Source: Areca catechu (Eukaryota > Streptophyta > Magnoliopsida > Arecales > Arecaceae). From it: DNA of 64,000 bases. A program made the translations under genes and the position numbers. The stretch lies in assembly GCA_021397845.1 (NCBI GenBank), contig JAHSVC010000034.1:4030001-4094000 (forward strand). The letters run 5' to 3'. The notes beneath the pieces were generated by a model, which did not search any database, was not told the DNA's origin, and saw nothing but the letters and a program-made list of their open reading frames with translations. Shown piece after piece: positions 45,895-57,509 of the stretch. Positions within the stretch are counted from its first letter, which is position 1; every line of letters begins with the position of its first letter.

Positions 45895-47190
45895 GTCGGT
45901 GCCATTTTGGTCACTAGTCCAGTTATTAATTCGTTTGTCAGGTCAATGCCAGTTCGACTGTCAACCCGGTACAAATCCGGCCACTAGTCTGGTCACTAGG
46001 CCGATACCAATCCGATCGGCATCCCAGTGCAAGTTCGATTGGTAGCCCAGTGCTAGTCTGGTCCCTTGCCTGATATCAGTTCGGTCACTAGTATGAGTCG
46101 AATTGGTACCAACCTGGCGGTTAGACTGGCACCGACCTGGCAGCCAGACAAGCAATCAAATCGATGACCAGATTAGCTATCGGATTAGTGGTCGAACTGG
46201 CAATTGGATAAGTCGCTAGACTGGTGATCGGATTAATGGCCAGACCGGCATCGACCTAGTGATCGGATTAGCTGTTGGACTAGTAGCTAGACTAGCAGCC
46301 AGACCGATGATTGGATTGGCACCATTCTAGTAGTTGGACTAGCATCGGATCAGGAGTCAAATTGATGGCCGGACTAGCAATCGGATCGGGGTCGGACTAG
46401 TGACCGAACTGGCAATCGGACTGACACGACCTGGTAGTTGAACTAGCTATTAGATCGATGGCCGATTTGGTGATCGAACTGTCTATCGGGCTGGTGGCCA
46501 GATTGGCAGCCTGATCGATGGTTGGACTAGCACCAACCTAGAAGCCCGACTAGCTATTGGACTAAGGGCCAAATTGGTAGCTCAATCGATGACCTGACTA
46601 GCTATCAGACTGGTGATTGGATCGACAATCAGATTGGACCAACCTGGTAATCAGACTGGTTGTCGGACTAGTGGTCAGACTGGAAGTCGGACTAGTGGCC
46701 GAATTGGCACCGACCTAGTGGTTGGACTAGCTGTTGGAGCTATGGCCATCAATTTGATCGCTAGTCTGGCCATCAATCTGGCCACCAATTTGGCCATCGA
46801 TCCGATAGTCAGTCCGGTCACCAAGTCGATGCTAATTCGATCATCAGTCCGGTCACCAGTCTGGCCATCGATCTGATTGCCGATCTAGCCATCGATCCAT
46901 TAGCCAGTCCAGTCATTGATTTGATTGCTAATCTAGCTACCAGGCCAGTGCCAATCCGACCGCCAAGTTGGTGCCAATCCGACTCGGACTGGTAACCGAA
47001 TTGGTACCGGGTAGGGGACCGGACTGGTACCAAACTGACACCGGGTTGCCTACTAAATTGGTATCGGGCTATCGACTGAACTGGCATCGAGTTGGCGATT
47101 GGATTGGCGACCGGACTGGTATCGACCTGTTAACTGGATTGGCAGCCAGATTAGCACCAGATTGACGGTCGGACTAGCACTGACTAAATT
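45895..47190. repeat. 12-bp minisatellite core of FB2
   Basis: Same degenerate dodecamer as in FB1, with orientation switches at about 46090, 46745 and 46985 in the same order. No gene. Confidence 0.83.
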
Positions 47191-47986
47191 ATAAATTTTA
47201 TATTATATTATAAATTTTTTATTATATTTTATAATATATAATATAATATATTATATTTATTATAATATTTATAATATTTATTATATATTATAATAAATTT
47301 TATTTTATAATAATAATATTTTATATTATTATTAAGATAATAATTATGACTTTACTCATATATGTTTTATTTTTAAAATTTTAAAATTTTTAATTTTAAA
47401 AATAGAGATGCAAGAATAAGATGAAGTTGCAGGTGTGGCTTGCAATTTTACTTTACCTGCAGCTTCTTTTAATTTTTATAACTTTTAATTTTATTATGTT
47501 ATTTTAAATATTATAATCTTATTATATTATTTTAAATATTATAATCTTATTACATTATTTTAAAAAATTTAGTTTTATTATGTTATTTTAAATATTTTAT
47601 TATGTTATTTTAAATTTTTTTATGTTATTTTTAATTTTATTATGTTAAAATTTAATGAAGAGGGGGGTGTGTTTAATGAAAACGCGATAGAACCTACATC
47701 TTCAAGATTTTTTTTGTGGCTGGTTAGAAAATGTAGGTATAACCTACGTCTTCAAGTAGTTTTTTTTCAGTTGGGTCTTCTCTAAAGATATAGATATAAT
47801 CTGCATCTTTAGTTAGAAAATATAGGTAATACCTGCGTCTTCTCCACGTCCCCATCCATCTCCCACGTGGTAACAAAGATCTTAAAAATGGTAACAAGTG
47901 ACCAAAACAACGTTAGCTTGGTAAAATTATTTAAAGGGACACTATTTTGGTATTTTTGTTTTTAAAAAATATTATTTAATCATTAA

Positions 47987-48743
47987 TGAATCTAGTTAAA
48001 TATATCGGGTACAAGCAAATACTATATCTTTAGATATAAAAATGTAAACTTGATCCAATACATATCCCACAATTTTATCTATCTAAACATTAAACATGAG
48101 GATGCTTCTTTGTAAACAATTCAATATTTTAATAGTTTGGACACAATTATAAAACTATTAAAATTTTATTGTATTAATTAAATTTATCTACAATTATATT
48201 TTATAAAAAAAATAATTGTTTATATTGTGATTATATTAGTGATCGCAACAAATCAATCAAGACAAATTTTTTTTTATTGTTTATAAATAATGTAAATAAA
48301 CTTTACATGTAAAACATGATATTAATACATCACAAATTGATTCAAAAATTTTATTTACTAAATAGTATATTAAAACCTATAATATGCAAGTCCATGGATT
48401 TTAATAAAAAAAACTATATTACAGGGATCTATTCATAATTATCAAAGGACTTTACATAACAAACATTATTACAGGGACAAAATAATCATCCGGAGATCTT
48501 TATTCAACAAAACTTTATTATATGAACCAAATTACAATTTTATGAGGACCTTTATATAGTAATCACTTTGTTAGGGACTAAATCACAAAGATACCTTTAA
48601 CCCAAATTATCCTGGCTCAACGTGGTTTGGTTAGGTCGATTATTAATAGGTTATAGCTTAATGGATGTGAGTTTTATTTATGGGTCAAAACCCAAAATCT
48701 GTACTCGTTTTTACCTTCTTCTTGCACCCTGTCGCTTGAACCA
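47987..48743. repeat. U3: copy 3 of the 750-bp repeat
   Basis: TGAATCTAG to CGCTTGAACCA, matching U1 and U2. To its right the sequence changes abruptly to unrelated DNA at GTCCTATCTGC. Confidence 0.82.
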
Positions 48744-49068
48744 GTCCTATCTGCTCTTTCCAAATCGGGAGCGGCGGAGAAGGTGGAAGCTAGATGCCCC
48801 CTCCCTAGCTAATGCCAGCTAGCGACTGAAGGAAGATCCCCAATCAGCGAACCACTGTCGTCTCCCAATACCAATCGCCGGTCTCCCGGTGATTAAGAAG
48901 TTCCTCTCCCATCGGCAAGAGGTGGAACAGGAAGAACCAATGACCCCCTCTCGGTTGATCTAGGCCGGCTTAATTAGTGCCAGCAAGCCTCAACTGAAGG
49001 GTGCCGGTCTAGATGGCCATTCGGAGCTCTAATTCTCGATGATGGCTGGACGATCCAATAACAATAGG
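48744..49068. other. Unassigned sequence of moderate GC content
   Basis: Sequence to the right of U3. It has short purine-rich stretches and no open frame I trust. It may be one piece, together with 49304-49560, of a single older sequence cut by the MITE at 49069. No similarity recognised. Confidence 0.4.
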
Positions 49069-49303
49069 TAGGGCTGAAAATGGACCGGTCCAAAGTTTAT
49101 ATTTTAAAAAATTTTGGATCGAATCCGGGTATCTCTTTGATCCAAAAATTAAACGAACTCTACGTTACAGTCCTAAAACTAGTCTAATATATTTAAAATT
49201 TGATCCGAAATCTGAATCGATTTTAGATCGGTCCGAAGTTTATTGAGCTGGCCCAGTCCAGCTCTAAATAATGAACTTTTGGATCGACCTATTTTTAGCC
49301 CTA
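49069..49303. mobile_element. Small hAT-type MITE, 235 bp
   Basis: The left end TAGGGCTGAAAATGG and the complement of the right end TAGGGCTAAAAATAGG form terminal inverted repeats. Flanking octamers ACAATAGG and ATAATAGA agree at six of eight bases, both differences being transitions. Length, TIR form and 8-bp duplication fit a non-autonomous hAT element. Confidence 0.7.
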
Positions 49304-50052
49304 ATAATAGATGAGGACGACGGACCAAGGAAACAACCACCATTGATTCGGCACCAACGAGAACGATGGACCAAGAGCTGGTGCTGCTACCCGATTTGCC
49401 TTGAGCTCCATCTCATGGTCGATCAAAATGGAAGCCGGAGTTCCATCTCACCGGAGGAGAAATTTAGCATGGCGGCCTTATGGAGCTCGCCGTCAACCTC
49501 TACCAAATGGCTGCCAGCACCTGTCCGGCCTCCCTAGTGAGGGGGAGGAGGGCACGGCCACGAGAAAACTATGAGCACCGTCGTCCCTCTTCCGCTCCCT
49601 TATTGATTTTCATTTATTTATTCAGAATAATTCGGGCCCAATAAAAAAATAATAATATGTCGCATGCCCGAAAGAAAATATAAATAAATAAATAAAACAT
49701 CTGCTGCCATCGAATCCGGGAATCGTTTCCACCCGAAAAAGGCCTATATCACATGCTTCTAAAATAGGCAAAAAAAAAAAAAAAAATCAACACGGAATCT
49801 AGAAAAGATTCTTGATCATGATGAACAAAAAAAAAAAAAAATCATCAACATAAAATCTAAAAATAATTCTTGATCATGATCGCATTGATCACATGCAACC
49901 CGCCAAAATTGGCTAGTGATATATACACCCATAAAATCTTTGCGCGGACAAAAAGATTTCAATCTTAAAGCCAATAATTTAATTGGCTCTGCTGCCAGCC
50001 TGCCATAATATAAGAATTTTATAGAATAATATGATTTATTTAGAAAAGAAGT
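49304..50052. other. Unassigned sequence with a poly-A-headed tandem duplication
   Basis: 49304-49560 is gene-like in composition but has no recognised protein. Near 49768-49880 an imperfect duplication of about 60 bp, each copy headed by an A run, ends ATTCTTGATCATGAT. Nothing else identified. Confidence 0.45.
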
Positions 50053-50915
50053 TGTTGGATATGTCAGTTCAAGTACAAACCAGCCACCGGTTCGACCGAC
50101 AGAAAATATTTCTCTCGAACCATGCATTGTAGACTAAAGTGTTCGGAAGAGACCAAACAGCTGACGGACAAGCCGAAGCCGAAGCTTCCAACATTCATCC
50201 GAAGAGTCAGCTTGTGACCCCTATTGAAGACAGGGCCCTCAGCTTGAATCATAGACATGATCTCCACTATTTATCGAAGACATGATCTCCACTATCTACG
50301 TCGAAGACAGTCTTCGGCCTACATCGAAGACAAAGTCTTTGACTCATGCCGAAGACATGATCTCCGATCTATCTCAAAGGGATCCGAAGACAAAAGCGCC
50401 CCTTCAATTCGGCTACAAATATCTCCCCAAAAAGAAGCCTGAAGATAGATCTCCGATCTATCGCAGATCTCCATGAACGTGGCAAATAACGGTTATTATC
50501 GACTACTTAACTATCTCCAGAGCAGATCATTAACTCCAGTGGTAATGTCTCCGATTTGGCCGGAACCGTTTAGTAACCGTCCACGATTACGAACGAAGGG
50601 AAAGGAATTAACTCTCCCATCATAACCACCGGAAGGAGAACGAAACTGCAGGCCGGACACTTCAATATAAATACTGGTAAGAGGGGATACTCAAGATAAG
50701 GCATAAGATACTCCTGAATATATCAGAGTCTTCTCCTCTCCATTTATCCTCCTCAGAATCTTTCCCATTCTATGGATGGAGCCCGCCTCTGACTTAGGCA
50801 TTGGAGTGTCATCTGCCGGAGCAACTCCGACCAAGGATTTGTTTTGCAGGTGAACCAGGGAACGAACCTGCGATCCAATAGCTCCGTCCGATAGAAAAGG
50901 GACTCTACGCCAATA
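50053..50915 (+). repeat. Element D 5' LTR
   Basis: Begins TGTTGGATATGTCAG. It ends CGCCAATA, where CAACA would be expected by analogy with A and B, just before the primer site. Several copies of GAAGACATGATCTCC-like sequence near 50250-50380 form short internal repeats. The partner LTR is beyond 64000. Confidence 0.75.
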
Positions 50916-50918
50916 GAT

Positions 50919-50937
50919 TGGCATGCCAGGTAGGGGG
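50919..50937 (+). promoter_or_regulatory. Element D primer binding site
   Basis: TGGCATGCCAGGTAGGGGG three bases after the LTR end. Compare TGGCGCACCAGGTAGGGG in element A. Confidence 0.72.
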
Positions 50938-51006
50938 AGTAGCAGCATTTAAAAATCCATTGTTAAGCTCCCTTCCTTGAAAAAGGGGAAGTACAGGAAG
51001 TTCTCG

Positions 51007-51853
51007 ATGGCAAGAGGAAATACTCAGATCGCCTCAATAAGTCGAAGTCGTGTTCCTTCCCAGGGGGTGAACCCCCGGTAGAGAACGACATTCCACCTCC
51101 CATGCTTGTTGTGGGACAACAACAGTTCAAGAATCTCTTGAACCAGGTCAACACTCTCACGACCATGGTTCAGGACTTCCAGAATAAAGCTTTTCAGGTG
51201 GGGCATCCACCAGTCACCTCCAGACACAGCTCTCGATCCCGGAGGAAAAGAGCCCCTCGAGAGGGGTTCGCTCATCTTTCCCTCCATCCTCGAACCTCCC
51301 CTGAGGGCCAAAGTTCGCAAATGTCCAGGCCCACTGATTCCCTGCAAAGAGGGAAAAGGCCTCGGCAAACTCCCTCTCCTTTCTTTGAAGACTCCGCTCC
51401 CGTGGAGATTCCGCCGAAGCAAATTCTTCCCGATTACGATGGAAAGTTTAAAGCCATCGAATCGGAGATGGCAAGAATCCAGTAGCAAATAGATCACAAT
51501 GATCTAGCGGTGTGTGATCTGCGCCCTCCTTACATCGACCACATAATGGTCGAAGTCGTTCCTCGGCACTTTAGGGTTTCCCAGATGGAGCCCTATGATG
51601 GTACCTCCGATCCTTTTAATCATCTGGGCAATTTTAAAGCCCACATGATGATCCAAGGAGCTTCGGACGTGATGCACTGCCTTGCATTCCCAGCCACCTT
51701 GAAAAAGCTGCTTGGATGTGGTACTCGAGCATACGTCCAGGTACCATCGATTCTTTTTTCAAGCTAGCAAAATTATTCGTCTTGCATTTCAGGACCTGCT
51801 ACAAGACCCCCCGCAATACGGACACCCTGTTCCGCCTTCACTAGAATGAAGGA
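51007..51853 (+). pseudogene. Element D gag, N-terminal part
   Basis: Starts MARGNTQIAS. After a frame change it reads MLVVGQQQFKNLLNQVNTLT, then a stop near 51481 and FRVSQMEPYDGTSDPFNHLGNFK and MHCLAFPATLKK, the Tat gag core. A frameshift follows. The last codons before element E read RLH*NEG (stop from CAG), which continue as ESLRDYISRF at 61855. Confidence 0.8.
51849..51853. repeat. Target-site duplication of element E (left), AAGGA
   Basis: AAGGA before the LTR; AAGAA at 61850-61854 after it (one transition). Deleting one copy restores the gag frame NEGESLRDY. Confidence 0.85.
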
Positions 51854-52207
51854 TGTTGACTCTGGTCTTGATTTTGATTTTTTTAAGTATATATAAGTAC
51901 TAATTATATTTTAAGTATATTTTTCAGATCTTAGTACTCAACCATGTTGAATGAAAAAATGCTTGTATTCAGTTGAAAAAGTCCTTAAATTAATAGAAAA
52001 TCAAGTATATAGACTTTGGAATTGATATGGAAGAACTTGAAGAGGTTAAAGTTTCAATTTGAAGAAGTTTCAGCAAAGTTTCAACCTGGCACAGTGAAGT
52101 ATTGACAACTGGAAATGAAGTGTCGACACCTGAGGATCAAGTGTCGACACTTGAATAATGAAATATCGACTCAAGGCCTGAGATTTTTAAAAATACAGAA
52201 CTATGCC

Positions 52208-52215
52208 ATTTGAAG
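52208..52215. repeat. hAT target-site duplication (left), ATTTGAAG
   Basis: The right partner ATCTGAAG at 56442-56449 matches at seven of eight bases. Confidence 0.85.
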
Positions 52216-52535
52216 TAGGGATGGCAATAAAACCCAAACCCATGGGTACCCGACCCGGCCCGACTCGATTGGACCGGGTAGTCAATGCTTTGACTAGGTT
52301 TGGACAGGGTTTAGGTAAAACCCGAATGCCTAACTTTGGATTTAGACCGGGACCTGGTATATATACACCCGACCCGAACCCGCCCCAAATTATTTTAATA
52401 TTTAAATAATAAATATATATAATAAATATATATTATTAAATATTAATTATTAGTTATTAAATTTTAAATTACTTAACCCTTATCCTAAACCCTAATCATT
52501 ATTTTCTTATTACTTATTAATTCCTATTAAAATAA

Positions 52536-53170
52536 TCACCGGCATCCTTGGCCCCTGCTCTTCCCTTCCTCTTTGGCCTCCTCTCGGATCGGTGGCAAGC
52601 GGTGGCGAGCGGTGGCAGCCAGTGGCTTCCGATCGTGATCCAGGTGAGTGAGTGTTTTTTTTTTTGGATTGTGATAGCCGTCCGGGAGGAGCAGCGTTGA
52701 AGGGGAGGGCAGAGGTTGCAGAGCAGCGCATTCGGGCAGTGGGGGAGATGTCGGCGACGAGCAAGGAAGAAGAGGAATAGATGGGAGGGGCGGGCCGTGG
52801 GAGGGGTTTGGCCGTTTGGGTGGGTGGAAGGTGCAGTGCAGCGACGGCCGACGGACGAGGGAGAGGAGGATCGTGCGACGACGGAGGGGAGGGACTGAGG
52901 GAGAGGGCGCCAGCAAGGAGGGGGGCGGGGAGGGTGGAACGTCATGCGGCGGCCGACGGACGAGGGCGAGGGGAGAGGGCCTCAATGATGGCGGGGTTGT
53001 TGATGGAGAGAGTCGGAGAGACTGAGATGGGGACTCGGTTTGGGACAGAGGAAGAGGGCACCGACGAGTAGGGCAGCGGGGAGGGTGGAACGTCGTGCGG
53101 CGGCTGGCGGAGACGGGGACTGGAGTCTGAGACTCAGACACGGCTGGGAGCGGGGAGCCTGGGAGTGGGA
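52536..53170. other. GC-rich 5' segment of the hAT, possible leader or captured DNA
   Basis: A block of about 630 bp, far richer in G and C than the surrounding AT-rich hAT. The plus strand is purine-rich. It contains internally repeated phrases such as GGGGAGGGTGGAACGTC (52927 and 53080). Minus-strand frames of up to 201 codons are Pro/Ser/Arg-rich and resemble no family I know. It may be a non-coding first exon/promoter or a captured fragment. Confidence 0.5.
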
Positions 53171-53586
53171 TGCTTAACGGGTTTAGGTGCTTAAGGAGAA
53201 TAACTATAAAATAAATAATAAATGATATATATATAATAATAAAATTATATATATATATTAGGATTATTTTATTTTATTTTATTCAAAGTAAATTCAAAAT
53301 AAGGCCATAATTAATAGTTTTTTAAATTCATAACATCTTATTTTTTTATGCATCCTGGGATCTTGAATATAGCTATTTAAGAATATGAATGATCAAGAAT
53401 ATAGCATTATTAATGTAGTTATTATTAGTTCATGACTTTATACCATTAAATCTTTATATTTATGAATAATTTAATTTAATTATTTATATTTGTGAAATTG
53501 TGAGATTATAGTTGTGTTTTATTTATATTTTTATATTTGTAATATAGGAGTTACGCATGGAAACAAAAACAGAAAGTACTACTTAA

Positions 53587-55697
53587 ATGGATCAACCACC
53601 ACCTGTGCTTGTTAATGATTCTCTTATTGCTATAAATTCAGATCAGTATATACAATCATCTACGTCACCTTGTATTTCTTCTGCGGGTACAAATTTAGAC
53701 CAACCTATACATGTAGATGAAACAAGAAGCCAAGATCAAGAAAAAGTTTCAAATAGTAGCAAACTATGAAGTAGTGCTTGGAGTCATTTTACAAAGGTCG
53801 ATGTTCATGGAGTTCCAAAGGAAAAATGCAACTATTGTACTAAAATGCTTAGTGGTGGTTCAAAAAATGGGACTAGACATTTGCACAGTCACTATAAGGT
53901 ATATCCAAGGAGGAAATATGGAGATATTAAATAAAAAATTTTGGTGTATAAGCTTGCAAAGGAAAAGGATGAATCACAAACAATATCAACTTATTCATTT
54001 AATCAAGAAACTGGAAAGAGAGAGCTGGCTGCAATGATTCTTCTTCATGATTATCCTTTGAATATAGTGGATCATGTTGGATATAGGAGATTTTTGATGT
54101 AGTACAACCATTGTTCAAGATTCCTACTCGAAATACTATCAAGGATGAGATCAAGACTATATACAAGGAAGAGAAGAAACAACTAACAAATTTAATTGAG
54201 AAGAATGGAAGTAGGATAGCAATCACTACTGACATGTGGACAGCAAGCAATCAAAAGCGAGGTTACATGGTTGTTACCGCACACTTTGTTGATCAAGATT
54301 GGGCATTACAAAGTTGAATTCTTAGGTAAGTGATTCATATGTTATATACTTTATATTTAATATACTTAAGTAACTTATTTTATATAGTTGCTAATAATTT
54401 ATGATGTTGATCATGTTTGCTTATGTTCCTTCTCCGCATACTGCAATGAACCTTATCGAGGTACTTATTGCATGTTTGTTAGATTGGAATGTTGATACTA
54501 AGTTATCAACAATTACTTTAGATAATTGTAGCACCAATGATGCAATGGTTGATATTCTGAAGGATAAGTTGCAGCTTAGTACTTTATTGTTGAATGGTAC
54601 ATTCTTACATATGCGTTATTGTGCTCACATATTAAACTTAATTGTGAAAGATGGTTTGGAGGTGATTAAGAAAGGGATAGAAAATATTCGTGATAGTGTG
54701 GAATATTGGACAGCATCACCTAAAAGGTGTGAAAAGTTTGAAGAAACAGCTCGTCAAATATGAGTGAATTATACCAAGAAGATGGGTCTTGACTGTCCAA
54801 CTAGGTGGAACTCAACTTTTTTAATGTTGGAGACTGCTTTGATATATAAAGATGTTTTTGCCAGGCTGAAACAACGTGAGACATGATTTAAATGTTGTCA
54901 CAGTGATAATGATTGGATACTTGGTCAGGAAGTTTGTTGTAGATTGAAATTATTTTATACAGTGACAGATATTTTCTGGTACCAAGTTTCCTACAGCTAA
55001 TTTATATTTTTCAAAAATATGTGATGTGAAATTAGAGTTACTAAAGTGGCTTGAATCTCCTTTTGAAGTGATTGAGAAAATGGCAAAGCAGATGTTGATT
55101 AAATTCAACAAATATTAGGATGAGATCCATATTTTGATGGGGGTTGCTACAATTTTAGATCCAAGATTCAAAATATCCTTGATTGAGTATTATTTTGGCA
55201 AAATTTATGGGGATATGGCTGCTGACAAGATTGTGAAGTTACATGAAGTTTGTTATAAATTGCTTAATGAGTATCAATTCAGGGCTAATATGGAAAAGGA
55301 ATATGAGAAAGACTTCAGTTTGATGCAGAGTGATCATGGACCTATGAATGATCAATTGGCTGATTTTGATTTGTATGTGCGAAGAAAAAAGAAGGCCAAA
55401 AGCACCTTGGTAAAAACTGAATTGGATCACTATCTGGAGGAAGATGAAATACCTCGGTCTCCTTATTTTGATGTCTTGCTTTGGTGGAAAATAAATGGAT
55501 CTAAGTATCCAACATTACAAATGATGGCTAAAGATTTGTTTGGCATTCCCGTGTCTACTGTGGCTTCTGAATCTGCTTTTAGCACTGGTGGAAGGTTGTT
55601 GACTCCATACCGTAGTCGATTACATCCTAAAACTGTGGAAGCCTTGGTTTGTGGTGGTAATTGGTTAAATAGAGGTATTTTCATATCTTGTATATAA
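53587..55697 (+). pseudogene. hAT transposase (BED finger, RNase H-like core, hATC dimerisation), broken
   Basis: Starts MDQPPPVLVNDSL. The BED finger follows after an in-frame TGA: AWSHFTKV, CNYC, HLHSH. The core shows TDMWTASNQKRGYMVVTAHF, then an interval with GTAAGT that may be an intron (about 54325-54400), then YVPSPHTAMNL and CAHILNLIVKDGL, PTRWNSTFLML. The C-terminal hATC reads YPTLQMMAKDLFGIPVSTVASESAFSTGGR followed by LTPYRSRLHP. Several stops and a frameshift interrupt it. The enzyme would cut and paste elements with the TAGGGATGGC ends. Confidence 0.88.
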
Positions 55698-56441
55698 TTA
55701 TTTTTTTAATTAAATTTTTTATTTAATGTGCTGCTTGTTTAATGTTTATGTAAATTAATTGATGTTTTGTATAGATACTAATACTATACTTTCCAAAGAA
55801 GAGCAAGAGAAGATTTGTGATGTTTTTGAAGATTTTGCATTTGAAGACAACAATTCAAGTAAAAGTTTTTTCTAGTAATTTTTTCAACAAATTCTATTCT
55901 TCATGATCATTATAATCAATCATTACTAACAATGATTAATTATTTGCAGGTGAATCGGGTGAAGAATGATGCTACAACTAAGGATTCATCGAGAATTATT
56001 CTTTACTTTTTTTTACATCTTGGAACTTCGAGTTAGATGTACTTTTTAAATTATATTTATGTTTTTATTTACTTCATAAGTATTGAATTAAGTCTTGTTG
56101 AATTTTATTTATTTAAGATAATTTAAAATTTATTTTAATTGAATATAAAATTAAATACTGTTAAACTAAAAATATAGTTAAATTTTATTTGCTTAATATA
56201 TATATAATTTATAAAATGGTAGATCATTTTAAAGTTGACAAAAATAAAAAAATATTTAATATGACTCAATTGGGTTCGGGCCGGGTAAACCCGATTACCC
56301 GATACCTGATTGAGATGGGTTTGGATAAAAAAAACCCAGTCTCGATTGGGTTTGGGCCGGGCTTGGATAGTGTGTTGAATATTTGGATTTGGGCTTGGGT
56401 AGTTATGAACCCAGCCCGAACCCGGTCCATTGCCATCCCTA

Positions 56442-56449
56442 ATCTGAAG
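56442..56449. repeat. hAT target-site duplication (right), ATCTGAAG
   Basis: Seven of eight bases match 52208-52215; the difference is one transition. Confidence 0.85.
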
Positions 56450-57453
56450 GTTTTTGTCTCAAGTGTCGACTCACGGGAATGAAGTGTCGATACTTGAAAC
56501 TGAAGTATCGACACCTGGAGGTGAAGTGTCGACACCTGGAGGTGAAGTGTCGACACTTGAACAGTAACGGCTAGTTTTCTAGGCTGCTGAACTTCTCCAA
56601 CTTGGCTCCAATGGATAGTTTCTCCTCCCTAACGGCTATAAATGGTCATTTAAGTGTTGGAAAGCTATAAAATTATCAAGAATCAAATGGGGAAGCAATC
56701 CTTTGGTGAGTTTCTTGAATATTCTTAAAGGATTCAAAAGTTGAGTGATTCAAGCCTTCAAGATTTCAAGTTTCAAAGAGAGCATTCAAAGTCTACATCC
56801 ACAAGCATCAATCAAAGACTTTATCAACTTGAAGACAAGTTCTTCATCAATAATCAAGGGCTTCAAAGAGATATTTACTTTATTTTAGAAAGCTTTTATT
56901 ATATTCTTTCATATTGATCTTATATTGTTTTACTTGAGATTTTTGGTGAGCCTTGGAAAATCAAAGAGGTTTTTGGTAAGTCTTGGAAAATCAAAGTGGT
57001 TGTTGGTGAGCCTTGAAACCAATTAGGGTTTAACTTGTGAGCCCGAAGACAAAACAAGTTGTTTGGTTCTTGGTTAGCCCGTAAAACCAAGGGTGGTTGT
57101 TGGTGAGCCTTGAAACCAACTAGGGTTTTACTTGTGAGCCCGAAGATAAAACAAGTTGTAAAAGGTTGTTGGTGAGCCTAGGTTACAAAACCATCTTAGT
57201 AAATTCCTAAGAAAATCTTGGAGAGTGGATGTAGGTGCTTGGTTGGCACCCGAACCATTATAAACCTTTGTGTTTGTGTGATTGTTCTTCTTGTGCTTTT
57301 ATTTCTTTATTTCTGCTACATTTATTTGAAATACACAAGTACTTAAATTGCATTAGCACATACTTGCTTTAGTTCACACTTTGCAAATAAGTATAAAAGT
57401 TTTATAAAACCCAATTCACCCCCCCTCTTGGGTTGTCTACCTGAGCCTACAAT

Positions 57454-57466
57454 TTGTATTAAAGCA
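57454..57466 (+). promoter_or_regulatory. Element E primer binding site, decayed tRNA-Met type
   Basis: TTGTATTAAAGCATGG directly after the LTR resembles TGGTATCAGAGCATGG, the usual initiator-Met tRNA site of plant copia elements, with transitions. Confidence 0.65.
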
Positions 57467-57509
57467 TGGTGCTCTGTTTTGAAAATCTAACAATTTTGAG
57501 TTAAAGATT

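Larger units (their letters stand above)
32538..47981. mobile_element. FB2: second foldback element, interrupted by element B
   Basis: The left arm starts at 32538 (ATTTTTTTAAATAATATT), is cut at 32704 by element B, and resumes at 45320. The right arm ends TTTAATC at 47981. Without element B the length is about 2.83 kb, close to FB1. Arms, centre and orientation switches follow FB1. Confidence 0.82.
52216..56441 (+). mobile_element. hAT DNA transposon, 4.2 kb, with degenerate transposase
   Basis: Terminal inverted repeats TAGGGATGGCAATAAA (left) and, as complement, TAGGGATGGCAATGGA (right). Subterminal sequences are also related (ACCCGACCCGGCCCGA and GGGCCGGGTAAACCCGATTA). The 8-bp duplication and the BED-hATC protein place it in the hAT superfamily. 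It is inserted in element E's 5' LTR. Confidence 0.92.
51854..57451 (+). repeat. Element E 5' LTR (with nested hAT)
   Basis: Starts TGTTGACTCTGG, ends GAGCCTACA. About 1364 bp without the hAT and one 8-bp duplication. It contains GTGTCGACAC motifs at 52118-52160 and 56460-56560 and the GAGCCCGAAGACAAAACAAG segment. Confidence 0.87.

Noticed and set aside
48622..49537. Host gene fragment at the right edge of U3
   Set aside because: Frames are short, no domain is recognised, and a MITE and repeat edges cut the region. Not enough to call a gene.
52536..53141. Minus-strand Pro/Ser/Arg-rich frame of 201 codons
   Set aside because: Biased composition of a GC-rich block gives open frames. No motif, no recognisable homolog, and opposite to the transposase. 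Kept only as a composition anomaly.
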